Assembly (NCBI RefSeq): GCF_017876155.1
Contig: NZ_JAGINP010000006.1
Coordinates: 62,001 to 126,000 of the forward strand
From: Azospirillum rugosum
GTDB lineage: Bacteria; Pseudomonadota; Alphaproteobacteria; Azospirillales; Azospirillaceae
Direction of reading: 5' to 3'
Length of the DNA: 64,000 bases
Below are positions 46,673 to 55,168 of the stretch, in pieces. Below the pieces are notes generated by a model. That model made no database searches. It saw only the letters and a program-made list of their open reading frames with translations, and was not told where the DNA came from. The translations under genes were made by a program, and so were the position numbers. Positions within the stretch are counted from its first letter, which is position 1. Every line of letters begins with the position of its first letter.

Positions 46673-47668
46673 TTATTCGGCCGCGCTGGCGATGCTGTCC
46701 TGGCCGCGGCTGCGGGCGGCGTACCAGTCCACGACGCCCGGCAGCCCGTCCTTCAACGGGATGCGCGGCGTGTAGCCCAGCGCCGACAGGCGGGCGATGT
46801 CCGGGCTGCGCCGCTGCGTGCCGCCCGGGGCCGGCGGACCGGCCTGGATCTCGGCCTCGCGGCCGAGGATGGAGACGACCTGCCGGGCGAGGTCGGCGAT
46901 CGCCACCTCCTCCGGGTTGCCGACGTGGTAGATGCCCAGATGCTCGCCGCGCTCGATCACCGTGACGATGCCGTCGATGGCGTCGTCGATGTGGACGAAG
47001 GCGCGGGTCTGGGTGCCGTCGCCCTGGATCAGGAAGGGCACGGGGCCGCGCGGCGACAGGTCGATGGCGGCCACGGCGCGGCGCACGAACTCGGGCACCA
47101 CATGCTCCCAGCCCATGTCGGCGCCATAGACGTTGTGCGGGCGGAAGATCGCCACGCGGTCGAAGCCGGTGCGCCCCCAGTTGACCGCCAGCAGCTCCGA
47201 GATCAGCTTGGAGCCGCCGTAGCTGTAGCGCGGGTTCAGCACGTCCGGCACGACCAGCGGGATGTCCTCCGGCGTCGGGACGACCGGCGGGGTCTGGTAG
47301 GCCTCCGAGGAGGAGGCGAGGACGAGGTCGCCGACCCCCTCCGACCGGCAGGCGTCCAGCACGTTCAGCATGCCGCGCACGCCGACGTCCAGCACCGTCT
47401 CCGGCTTCTCGTAGAAATGCTTGGTGCCGTTGACGGCGGCCAGGTGCAGCACGCCGTCGACGCCCTTCACCGCCTTGGTGACGGCAGCAAGGTCGCGGAT
47501 GTCGCCGGTGACGAACTCCACGGCGTTGACGACGTCGCCCAGCCGGCGCGGGTGGCCGCGCGAGTTGTCGTCGAGCACGCGGACCTGGTGCCCGTCCTGG
47601 ACCAGGCGGCGGACCAGCGCCGCACCGATGAAGCCGCTGCCCCCGGTGACGAGGTAATGTTTCGGCAT
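46673..47668 (-). CDS. NAD-dependent nucleotide-sugar epimerase/dehydratase
   Basis: A 331-residue extended short-chain dehydrogenase. The glycine motif is GGSGFIGAAL, and YSYGGSK supplies the catalytic Tyr and Lys. PRGPVPFLIQGDGTQTRAF is typical of the UDP-sugar branch. It should modify a UDP- or GDP-sugar used by the polysaccharide, for example a 4-epimerase. Start ATG 47668 with an AAGGGG site; an upstream TTG is weaker. Confidence 0.9.
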   Translation of the reverse strand: MPKHYLVTGGSGFIGAALVRRLVQDGHQVRVLDDNSRGHPRRLGDVVNAVEFVTGDIRDLAAVTKAVKGVDGVLHLAAVNGTKHFYEKPETVLDVGVRGMLNVLDACRSEGVGDLVLASSSEAYQTPPVVPTPEDIPLVVPDVLNPRYSYGGSKLISELLAVNWGRTGFDRVAIFRPHNVYGADMGWEHVVPEFVRRAVAAIDLSPRGPVPFLIQGDGTQTRAFVHIDDAIDGIVTVIERGEHLGIYHVGNPEEVAIADLARQVVSILGREAEIQAGPPAPGGTQRRSPDIARLSALGYTPRIPLKDGLPGVVDWYAARSRGQDSIASAAE

Positions 47669-47678
47669 GGAATTCCCC

Positions 47679-49034
47679 TTAGGCAACGTGGGCGAAGCGG
47701 GCGGCGCCGTGGCTGCCGAGCGCCACGTAGGCCGTGCCCTCGGGCAGGTCCACCTCGCGGCTGTTGAAGTTGTTCCAGAAGTCGTAGATCACGCCCGGCC
47801 GGTCCATGCGGCTCGCCAGATCCGGCAGCGGCATGGAGGTGAAGACCGGGTGGTTGTTCAGGATGACGGCGAGGTTGGCGCCGTCCACCGCCTCGGCCAT
47901 GCTGCCCGCCGGCTCCAGCCCGAAGCCGCGGATGTCGTCCGGCGCCACCACCGCGTCGAAGCCGCGCCAGCGGGCATTCGGGAAGCGGGTGCGCAGCTCA
48001 TCGTACAGCGGCTTGGCCATGGTGCCGCGCAGGTCGTCGGTCGCCGGGCGGCCCTTGAAGGCAAGGCCCATCAGGCTGATGGTCGGGGCCTTCGGGAAGC
48101 CCTGCATGGAGCCGGTCAGCTGCTCCAGGAACACCGACACCTCGATGGGCTGGCTTTCGTTGATGCGCCGGCCGGCCGCGGTGATGTCCATGTCCACCCC
48201 GAACTGGCGGGCGGATTCGATCAGGATGTGCGGGTCCTTCTCCAGGCAGGGGCCGCCGACCGGGCCCGGCAGCGGCAGCTGCGTGCGCGGATAGCCCAGC
48301 TTGCCGGCGCGCGACACTTCCAGCGCCGAAACCTCCATGGCGTTGCACAGCCGGGCGATCTCGTTGGCGAAGGCGAAGGTCACGTCGCGGTAGGTGTTGT
48401 CCACCAGCTTGATCATCTCCGCCGTTTCCAGCGTGGAGACCTTGACCGTGGTCGGGGTCAGCATGCCGAAGATCTGCGCGGCGCGGGCCGCGACCTCGAC
48501 GCTCTCCGCCCCGATGATCTGCGGCAGCTGGTTCAGCTCGATCAGCGCCTGGCCTTCCAGCGTGCGTTCCGGGCAGAAGGCGATGTCGAAGCGCTTGCCC
48601 GTCGCGCGCAGGATCGGCGCCACGATGTTGCGGGTCGTGCCCAGCTTCACCGTGGAGCGCAGGATGACGAGGTCGCCATCGTGGATGCAGTCCGCGACCT
48701 GGCGGGTCGCCGCCTCGATCATGTCGGTGCGCACCTGCCCGTCGGCGCCCAGCGGCGTGCCCACGGTGATGATGAAGACGCTGCAGCGCTCGCATCCCTC
48801 CGGCGTACGCCCGAAGGAGAAGCGGTCGCGCGCCACCACATGGCGCAGCTTTTCGGTCAGGCCCGGCTCATGGAAGTGCGGGATGCCGCGCGCCAGCTTG
48901 TCGAGAACCTCGCCACGCACCTCGACGCCATGGACCTGGAAGCCCGCGTCGGCCATCGCGACGGCAAGCGTCAGGCCGACATAGCCGAGGCCCAGGACGC
49001 AGACATTCCGGTCTGGGAAGGACTTTGGAAGCAT
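47679..49034 (-). CDS. Nucleotide-sugar dehydrogenase (UDP-N-acetyl-mannosamine or UDP-glucose dehydrogenase type)
   Basis: A 451-residue four-electron dehydrogenase that makes a uronic acid sugar. The NAD motif is VCVLGLGYVGLTLAVAMADAG. The catalytic cysteine is in PVGGPCLEKDP (about residue 256), and SLMGLAFKGRPATDDLRGT is characteristic of the WecC/WbpA branch. The product, a sugar acid, would fit a charged exopolysaccharide and a beta-helix lyase-like protein nearby. It starts the group of six minus-strand genes that runs to 42084. Confidence 0.92.
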   Translation of the reverse strand: MLPKSFPDRNVCVLGLGYVGLTLAVAMADAGFQVHGVEVRGEVLDKLARGIPHFHEPGLTEKLRHVVARDRFSFGRTPEGCERCSVFIITVGTPLGADGQVRTDMIEAATRQVADCIHDGDLVILRSTVKLGTTRNIVAPILRATGKRFDIAFCPERTLEGQALIELNQLPQIIGAESVEVAARAAQIFGMLTPTTVKVSTLETAEMIKLVDNTYRDVTFAFANEIARLCNAMEVSALEVSRAGKLGYPRTQLPLPGPVGGPCLEKDPHILIESARQFGVDMDITAAGRRINESQPIEVSVFLEQLTGSMQGFPKAPTISLMGLAFKGRPATDDLRGTMAKPLYDELRTRFPNARWRGFDAVVAPDDIRGFGLEPAGSMAEAVDGANLAVILNNHPVFTSMPLPDLASRMDRPGVIYDFWNNFNSREVDLPEGTAYVALGSHGAARFAHVA

Positions 49035-49264
49035 ATTCGTTCGATCCTGCAAGTGTTTTGCGCATGCATCCGAAGGCGCCGCTTCACCCACCGTCGGCAC
49101 CATGCGCGACTCCGAACGCCCGTTGGTGCGCCAATGTTCCGGTCATATTGCCGGCGTGAAGAGGCTATGCTGTTGATTGGCCGGAGTTTTTTTGGGATTA
49201 CTCCGGACCGGTGAGAAGTGTGCGTCCGATCGGATGGGCAGCGTCATCGGGAGTACGGGTGGAT

Positions 49265-50734
49265 TCAGGCCGCCGCCGTCATCAGGCGCCGGAGGCGCGA
49301 CGGGCGTACGAGGCCGGTGATCAGAACGGCGGGGGCATACACCGCCGTAAGGAGGAGCCCGCCGACCAGGACGGTCACCAGGGGGCTTCGTGGTGCCAGA
49401 AGGTCGGGAAGGGCGTTCATCAGCGCCGGCAACAGCGCCGATGTGACTGCGACGGCCAGCAGGCCGCACAGGGCCGCCCGCGCGATGATGTCCAGATGCA
49501 GCTCGCCCACGGCCCGGCGGTGCTGCCACGCCAGCCCGGTCATCGCGGTCAGCTCCGCCACGATGGTGGCGACGGCCGACCCCTCGATTCCCCAGCGCGG
49601 GATCAGCGCGCAATTCAGCGCCGCGTTCGTCACGCCGCCGATCAGGATCGCGGTCATGTAGCCGGTCTGCCGGTGCCAGACGAGCAGCGGGTTGCCGAGC
49701 GCCAGGTTGACGTGCACCACCGCCACCGAAATCATGATCAGGCGCAGCGAGTCGGCGGCGTCCGCGTAGGCCGGCCCGTAGATCACCCCCAGGATGGCCG
49801 GCGCCAGCGTGATCCCTCCGGCCGCGATCAGCGCCCCGATGCTGAGGATTGTCGTGGCGTAGTCGCGCATGCGCTCCCGCATCCGCGCCGGGTCGCCATA
49901 GGCGGCGGCCAGTTGCGGCATGAAGGCGCTCAGAACGATGTTGCCGGCGGTCAGCGCCAGCACCAGCAGCTTCGTCACCGCGGTGTAGAGCCCGACGTCA
50001 TGCTGCGGCACCAGGAAGCCCAGCATCACCAGATCAAGGTGCGAGAACAGCGCCCAGGCGAAGACGCTGACCGCCATGGGGGCGGACACCTTCAGGATCG
50101 CCGCCCAGACCTTCAGGTCCACCCGCGGGCGCGGCGGGCGGAAGTCGCGGCTGAAGCGGACCAGCATCAGCACGGCGTTGATGACGAAGGACCCGCCGGT
50201 GATGGCCGCGGCGATCGCCACGTCGTCCGGCCCGTGCACCAGCGCCAGCATGGCGATGGTGATGCCGAAGCCCGTGCCGATCTCCCGCGTCGCGATGACG
50301 CTCATGCGCTCCGTCGCCTGGTAGACGAAGTCGAGCAGCAGGGCGTTGCCCAGCAGCTGGACCGCCTGCACCAGCAGCACGGCCTTCACCAGCCCCGGCT
50401 TGTCGAGCGTCAGCACGAAGGCGGCGTAGATGGCGCCGACCACAAGGGCCAGCAGCGTGCGCAGCGTCAGCACATGGTCGGCGAATTCCACGGCCTTGTC
50501 GCGGTCGCGCGAGATTTCGCGCACCGCGTAGGTGGACAGGCCCAGGTTCACGAACAGCGCGGCGTAGGCCAGCATCGAGGTGCCGAAGCCCAGCACGCCG
50601 AACGACTCCGGCCCCAGCGCGCGCGCCGTCCAGGCCGTGGTGACCAGCCCGCTGATCAGCGTGGCGATGCGCGCCAGCCCCAGCGCGCGGATGTTCATGA
50701 AAATGCGTCGTCCGGCATTCGTGGCGGCGGTCAT
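49265..50734 (-). CDS. Polysaccharide flippase, Wzx/MVF-like
   Basis: A 489-residue membrane protein with about 14 helices and the oligosaccharide flippase pattern GLARIATLISGLVTTAWTAR and LGPESFGVLGFGTSM. It moves lipid-linked repeat units across the inner membrane. A 230-base gap separates it from the dehydrogenase gene downstream, so the two may be separate transcripts. No strong terminator is seen; CCGGAGT...ACTCCGG (49181-49206) could form a short hairpin. Confidence 0.9.
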   Translation of the reverse strand: MTAATNAGRRIFMNIRALGLARIATLISGLVTTAWTARALGPESFGVLGFGTSMLAYAALFVNLGLSTYAVREISRDRDKAVEFADHVLTLRTLLALVVGAIYAAFVLTLDKPGLVKAVLLVQAVQLLGNALLLDFVYQATERMSVIATREIGTGFGITIAMLALVHGPDDVAIAAAITGGSFVINAVLMLVRFSRDFRPPRPRVDLKVWAAILKVSAPMAVSVFAWALFSHLDLVMLGFLVPQHDVGLYTAVTKLLVLALTAGNIVLSAFMPQLAAAYGDPARMRERMRDYATTILSIGALIAAGGITLAPAILGVIYGPAYADAADSLRLIMISVAVVHVNLALGNPLLVWHRQTGYMTAILIGGVTNAALNCALIPRWGIEGSAVATIVAELTAMTGLAWQHRRAVGELHLDIIARAALCGLLAVAVTSALLPALMNALPDLLAPRSPLVTVLVGGLLLTAVYAPAVLITGLVRPSRLRRLMTAAA

Positions 50735-50767
50735 GGCGGATTCCGGAAAAGCGGGAAGCGCCCTGTT

Positions 50768-50908
50768 CCCCTCTCCCAGCCCTGCTGGGAGAGGGAGGGG
50801 CCCGCGGAACGCGGGAGGGTGAGGGCTTGGTTTCTCGGGAAAACCTTGCCCTCACCCTCCCATGCTCCGCATGGGCCCCTCCCTCTCCCGCCGGGGGCGG
50901 GAGAGGGG
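50768..50908. repeat. GC-rich palindromic repeats, family B, two facing copies
   Basis: CTCTCCCAGCCCTGCTGGGAGAGGGAGGGG and GGGAGGGTGAGGG are followed after 30 bases by the opposite orientation (CCCTCACCCTCCC...GGGCCCCTCCCTCTCCC). They fill the gap between the flippase and tyrosine-kinase genes. Confidence 0.85.
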
Positions 50909-50933
50909 AACATGGCGCTCGTCCTCAGCCGTG

Positions 50934-53198
50934 TCAGTTCGCGTAGTACCGGCGGTAGCCGTGGTAGCGGCCGCTGTCGGGGAACTCGTATTGGGCGTGG
51001 CGGCGGATGTCGACCTGGGAGAACAGGACGCCGACGACCTCGCCGCCCGCCTCCATGACCTCCTTCAGGCCGGCCATGGCGGTTTCGCGCTTGGTCTTGC
51101 CCCAGTGCACGATGAACACCGTCTGGTCTGCCAGCGCCGCCAGCAGCTTGCCTTCCGACACCGCCAGCACCGGCGGGCTGTCCAGGATCACCCGGTCGTA
51201 TTCCAGCGCCAGCCGGGAGATCAGCTGGTGCATCCGGCTGGACCCCAGCATGTCCTGCGGCAGGGCGGAGCCGCGGCCCGACGAGATGAAGTGCAGGCCC
51301 GTGCGCGGGTCGGTCTGGATCACCTCCGACGGCGCGCATTCGCCCGCGAGAACCTCGTACAGGCCGCGCTGGTTCTCCAGCCCCAGCATGCCGTGCAGGC
51401 CCTTGCGGCGCATGTCGCAGTCGATGATGATCGTCTTCTGGCCGGCGTTGGCGCAGATGCGCGCGAAGGCCGCGGCGATGGAGCTTTTGCCCTCGCCGGG
51501 GACGGAGGAGCCGAACAGGAGCACCCGCTGGTGCCCGTCCGGGTTGGCGAGCAGGAGCGTGGTGCGCAGGTTCTGCATGGCCTCCGCGAAGGCCGACATC
51601 GGGCGGTCGATGGCGTAGGCCGCGGGCGAGGTGGTGAAGCGCCGCCGCCGGCTGATCGCCGGCACGATGCCGAGCGAGCGCACGCCGGTCGCGGATTCGA
51701 ACTGGTGCGGGCTGCGGAAGCCCTTCTCCGCCTGCTCGCGCAGCAGGGCCAGCAGCACGCCCAGCGTCGCCGAGGCGACCAGCGCCAGCAGCACGATCAT
51801 CTTCTTGTTCGGCTGCGACGGGTTCAGCGGGATCGACGCCTCCGACACGATGCGGGAGTCCGGCTGCTGGATGTCGGTCTGGCCGGCGATCTCCTGGAAG
51901 CGGGTCAGCATCGCCTCATACATGGTCTGCGAGGTCTCGGCGTCGCGCTCCAGCGTGCGCAGGGTCACGTTGGACTGCTGCTGCTGGTTCCGCTGCGCCT
52001 GGAGCTGGTCCAGGTTGGCCTTCAGCCCCGCTTCGCGCCCGCGCTCCAGCTCCACCTCGTTGGCGAGGTTCTGGACGATGCGGCCGACGTCGGCCTTGAT
52101 CTGCCCCTGCAGGTCGCGCAGCTCGCTCTGCAGCGCGGTCAGGACCGGGTGCTTGGCGCCGTACTTGTTGGAGGCGTCGGCGATCTTGCGCTGAAGCTCC
52201 ACCTCCTGCTGGCGCAGCGCCTGGATCAGCGGCGAGCCCAGCACGTCGCCGATGGCCGACACGCCGCGCGGGCTCTGCACCAGGGTGGAGACCTCGCGGT
52301 ACTTGTTCTCCGCCTCCTGCCGCTTGGTGCGGGCGAGCACGTAGTTGGTGTTCAGCTCGGCCAGCTGCTGGGCCAGCACGGTGGTCTCGCCGTTGGCCGA
52401 GGTCAGGCCGCTTTCCGCCCGGTACTTCTCGGCGGCCTCGCCGGTGGTCTTGGCCTCGCGGCGCAGGTCGGCGATGCGGTCCTCCAGCCAGGCGGTGGCG
52501 CGCTTGGCGGCCTTGAACTTCTCGTCCAGCTGGTCGACGAGGTACAGCTCGCCGATGGTGTTGGTGATCAGCGCGGCCTTGCGCGGATCCTCGCTGTCGA
52601 AATTGATGGCGATCACGTAGGACCGCCCCTGCGGCCGGACCGCCAGGTTTTCGATGAAGGTGTTGACGACCGAGGTCTTCTCGTTGGCCGCCTTCTCCTC
52701 CGGGCTCAGCTGGATGTCGGCGCGCTCGCCGCGGGCCGTGTTCCACCAGGACTCCGGTACCCAGTTCTTCGGGTAGAGGTAGGCCAGCCAGTCCGTCCGC
52801 TGCGGCCGCAGGGCGGCGTTGAACTCCGGATCGGTCGTCAGGTTGAGCTTGTCGACCACCTTCTCGGCGAAGGCCGGCGACTTCAGGATCGCCACCTCGC
52901 TCTGCAACGCGCCGAGTTCGGTGGACAGCCCGGGGACGACCTCCTGGTACTTCATCACCTGGCTGCGGCGCTGGTCCACCATGATCAGCGTCTCGGCGGT
53001 GTAGAGCGGCGTCATCCGCAACGCCACCAGCGCGGCCAGCCCCGTTCCCAGGACGATCGCGGTGCCGATCAGAAGCTTGTGCCGCAGAAGCATGCCGGTG
53101 GTGCGGCGCACCGCGCTCGCCGCTGCGGTGGACAGGTCGAAGGAGATCGGGCCCGTCTGCCGCCTTGCGGGTTGGTCGTGAACTTCCTGGGTGGCCAA
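50934..53198 (-). CDS. Wzc-type polysaccharide copolymerase/tyrosine autokinase
   Basis: A 754-residue fusion of a Wzz chain-length domain and a BY-kinase. It has membrane helices near residues 40-62 and 470-490, a long periplasmic coiled coil between them and a GNVR segment before helix 2. The kinase has Walker A GSSVPGEGKSS, Walker A' IIIDCDMRRKG and Walker B VILDSPP. The tyrosine cluster ends the protein (RYHGYRRYYAN). The kinase cycles phosphorylation to control polymer length and export. A strong AGGAGG lies seven bases before TTG 53198, so this start is preferred over ATG 53216, which lies before the ribosome site. Either way the gene is the first of the minus-strand assembly group. Confidence 0.93.
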   Translation of the reverse strand: MATQEVHDQPARRQTGPISFDLSTAAASAVRRTTGMLLRHKLLIGTAIVLGTGLAALVALRMTPLYTAETLIMVDQRRSQVMKYQEVVPGLSTELGALQSEVAILKSPAFAEKVVDKLNLTTDPEFNAALRPQRTDWLAYLYPKNWVPESWWNTARGERADIQLSPEEKAANEKTSVVNTFIENLAVRPQGRSYVIAINFDSEDPRKAALITNTIGELYLVDQLDEKFKAAKRATAWLEDRIADLRREAKTTGEAAEKYRAESGLTSANGETTVLAQQLAELNTNYVLARTKRQEAENKYREVSTLVQSPRGVSAIGDVLGSPLIQALRQQEVELQRKIADASNKYGAKHPVLTALQSELRDLQGQIKADVGRIVQNLANEVELERGREAGLKANLDQLQAQRNQQQQSNVTLRTLERDAETSQTMYEAMLTRFQEIAGQTDIQQPDSRIVSEASIPLNPSQPNKKMIVLLALVASATLGVLLALLREQAEKGFRSPHQFESATGVRSLGIVPAISRRRRFTTSPAAYAIDRPMSAFAEAMQNLRTTLLLANPDGHQRVLLFGSSVPGEGKSSIAAAFARICANAGQKTIIIDCDMRRKGLHGMLGLENQRGLYEVLAGECAPSEVIQTDPRTGLHFISSGRGSALPQDMLGSSRMHQLISRLALEYDRVILDSPPVLAVSEGKLLAALADQTVFIVHWGKTKRETAMAGLKEVMEAGGEVVGVLFSQVDIRRHAQYEFPDSGRYHGYRRYYAN

Positions 53199-53423
53199 AG
53201 CGGGTCCTCCTCGCATGCCGAACCGCGCCCCGTTCGGGGCGTTCGGTGCCTAGAACGCCGCTATGGTCCGGCCGTTTCATGGTGCGCCCGGTGCATCCGG
53301 GGAGGAAGACGCGCGCAATGGGTAAGCTGCCCGGGGACCGGCCGGTCGAATAGGCCTTCCGAAGGGCTCTACCGAGGCGATGGACCGGCGGTGACCATTT
53401 TCGGATAATGGGTACTCCTGGGG

Positions 53424-54125
53424 ATGGTCATTGGTGGGGAAACGGGTATGGGGCCGGTGCGGGACGATTGGCTGGACGTGTTCCCGGCGCTGCGCGCGCT
53501 GGAGCCCGGGGCGCTGGAATTGCTGCGCGACCAGGGAGCCCGCGTGGCGCTGCCGCGCGGCACCGTGCTGTTCCGGATCGGCAGCCTGTGCCGCAACTTC
53601 CTGCTGCTGCTCGACGGTTCCGTCCGCGTCCAGATGACCGCGGAGACCGGGCGGGAGATCGTGCTCTACCGCGTCGGCCGGGGGGAGACCTGCATCCTGA
53701 CCACCGCCTGCCTGATGACGCGGGCCGACTACAACGCCGACGGCGTGGCGGAGACCGACCTGGACGCCGTGGCGCTCGGGGCCGGCGCCTTCCACGAGCT
53801 GCTGGCGCGGTCGGCGGCGTTCCGCGACTTCGTCTTCGCGTCCTTCGGCAACCGGCTGCTCGGCATGATGACGCTGGTGGAGGAGGTGGCCTTCGGCCGC
53901 ATCGACCTGCGGCTCGCCCGCTTCCTGGTGGACCACCGCGACGGCCGCGGCGGGCTCGACACCACGCACCAGGCGCTGGCGGTCGAACTCGGCACCGCCC
54001 GCGAGGTGGTCAGCCGCCAGCTGAAGGAGTTCGAGCGGCGCGGCCTGGTCGCGCTGTCGCGCGGCCGCGTCGCCGTGCGCGACGCCGACGCGCTGCTGGC
54101 GCTTTCCGATGAAGGGGCCATGTGA
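53424..54125 (+). CDS. Crp/Fnr-family transcriptional regulator
   Basis: A 233-residue regulator. It has a cyclic-nucleotide-binding-like barrel (FRIGSLCRNFLLLLDGSVRVQM) with Cys residues in GETCILTTACLMT rather than a cyclic-AMP or Fe-S site, a dimer helix (RLLGMMTLVEEVAFGRIDLRL) and a helix-turn-helix with VELGTAREVVSRQLKEFERRG. This cysteine-bearing branch is often linked to DUF2892/YgaP genes and redox or sulfur responses. The start could be ATG 53424 or ATG 53448; the second has the better GGTGGGGA site. A palindrome just after the stop is a likely target. Confidence 0.88.
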   Translation: MVIGGETGMGPVRDDWLDVFPALRALEPGALELLRDQGARVALPRGTVLFRIGSLCRNFLLLLDGSVRVQMTAETGREIVLYRVGRGETCILTTACLMTRADYNADGVAETDLDAVALGAGAFHELLARSAAFRDFVFASFGNRLLGMMTLVEEVAFGRIDLRLARFLVDHRDGRGGLDTTHQALAVELGTAREVVSRQLKEFERRGLVALSRGRVAVRDADALLALSDEGAM

Positions 54126-54131
54126 ATCGCG

Positions 54132-54146
54132 TGTGACGGAGTCACA
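54132..54146. promoter_or_regulatory. Palindromic operator TGTGAC-GGA-GTCACA
   Basis: A perfect 6-base-arm palindrome starts seven bases after the regulator stop and lies 77 bases before the DUF2892 gene. It is a Crp-like half-site pair (TGTGA/TCACA) with a five-base rather than six-base centre. Confidence 0.55.
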
Positions 54147-54222
54147 GACGGGGGCTGTGGAATGGGCTTGGATGGGCGCACCGCTGATCCAATCGCTGAT
54201 CCCCTGTCCAAGAGGTGTTCCC

Positions 54223-54414
54223 ATGCCCGTCAACGTCGGCACCATCGACCGCGCGCTGCGCGTCGTCGTCGGCCTCGTCCTGATCGCCCTCGTCTTCGTC
54301 GGCCCGCAGACCCCCTGGGGCTGGATCGGCCTCGTGCCGCTGCTGACCGCCGTGGTGGGCTTCTGCCCGGCCTACACGCTGCTGGGCATCAAGACCTGCC
54401 CGCTCAAGCAGTGA
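54223..54414 (+). CDS. DUF2892 (YgaP-type) inner-membrane protein
   Basis: A 63-residue protein of the DUF2892 family. It has the N-terminal MPVNVGTIDRALRVVVG, two membrane helices, and the ending GFCPAYTLLGIKTCP with two conserved cysteines. In YgaP this segment follows a rhodanese domain; here it stands alone. Its position after a Crp-type gene and an operator suggests control by that regulator. ATG 54223 with AGAGG upstream. Confidence 0.88.
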   Translation: MPVNVGTIDRALRVVVGLVLIALVFVGPQTPWGWIGLVPLLTAVVGFCPAYTLLGIKTCPLKQ

Positions 54415-54422
54415 GGGGTCGC

Positions 54423-54498
54423 TGTTGGGTTGCGCTGCGCTCCACCCAACCTACGGGCGCTTTCGTAGGTTGGGTGGAGGCGAAGCCGCAACCCAACA
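54423..54498. repeat. Palindromic intergenic repeat, family A, copy 2
   Basis: Outer arms TGTTGGGTTGCG (54423-54434) and CGCAACCCAACA (54487-54498), and inner arms CTCCACCCAACCTAC (to 54454) and GTAGGTTGGGTGGAG (54465-54479) make a long near-perfect hairpin with a 10-base loop. The inner core is identical to copy 1 at 792-875. Confidence 0.9.
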
Positions 54499-54513
54499 TC
54501 CTCGCCGGCAACA

Positions 54514-54545
54514 AAAAGCCCCCGTCCGCGAAGACGGGGGCTTTT
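54514..54545. terminator. Bidirectional terminator between DUF2892 and regA
   Basis: AAAAGCCCCCGTC and its complement GACGGGGGCTTTT enclose a six-base loop (CGCGAA). The A and T runs on either side let it stop transcripts from both convergent genes. Confidence 0.92.
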
Positions 54546-54568
54546 CATTTGCAGACGAATGAAAGTCT

Positions 54569-55168
54569 TCACCCGCGCGGGGCGTGCTTGTTCAGGATGC
54601 GCTGCAGGGTGCGGCGGTGCATCTTCAGCCGGCGCGCGGTCTCCGACACGTTGCGGTCGCACTGCTCGAAGACGCGCTGGATGTGCTCCCACCGCACGCG
54701 GTCGGCGGACATCGGGTTCTCCGGCGGCGAGGGCAGGGGGCGGCCGTCGGCCAGAAGGGCGGATTCGACAGCGTCCGCGTCGGCGGGCTTGGGCAGGTAG
54801 TCCACGGCACCCGCTTTCACCGCCGCGACCGCCGTGGCGATGTTGCCATAGCCGGTCAGCATGACGATCCGGGCGTCGGGGCGGGCGTCCCGCAGGGTTT
54901 TAACGACGTCGAGGCCGCTGCCGTCGGCCAGCCGGAGGTCGACGACGGCGAAGGCCGGGGCCGACTCCTGCGCGACGTCTATCCCAAGCTGGACGCTGTC
55001 CACGGCAACGACGTTGAAACCGCGCTTTTCCATGGCGCGCGCAAGGCGGATGCGGAAGGGCGCGTCGTCGTCGACGATGAGGAGGCTGCGGGTGACATCT
55101 CCCGTGAACGTCAGCTTGGCGGTTTCGCCCGATGGACTCTCGTCCGTGGTCATACCGGTGTCCACCAT
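54569..55168 (-). CDS. regA: Response regulator RegA/ActR/PrrA family
   Basis: A 199-residue regulator with an N-terminal receiver (SLLIVDDDAPFRIRLARAME; phosphoacceptor Asp in FAVVDLRLADGSGLDVV; Lys in DYLPKPAD) and a C-terminal Fis-type helix-turn-helix (NVSETARRLKMHRRTLQRIL). It has the short four-proline-like linker RPLPSPPENP. RegA controls energy, redox and carbon metabolism genes when RegB senses quinone redox state. ATG 55168 with AGAGGA; the regB stop overlaps it (TAATG). Confidence 0.93.
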   Translation of the reverse strand: MVDTGMTTDESPSGETAKLTFTGDVTRSLLIVDDDAPFRIRLARAMEKRGFNVVAVDSVQLGIDVAQESAPAFAVVDLRLADGSGLDVVKTLRDARPDARIVMLTGYGNIATAVAAVKAGAVDYLPKPADADAVESALLADGRPLPSPPENPMSADRVRWEHIQRVFEQCDRNVSETARRLKMHRRTLQRILNKHAPRG

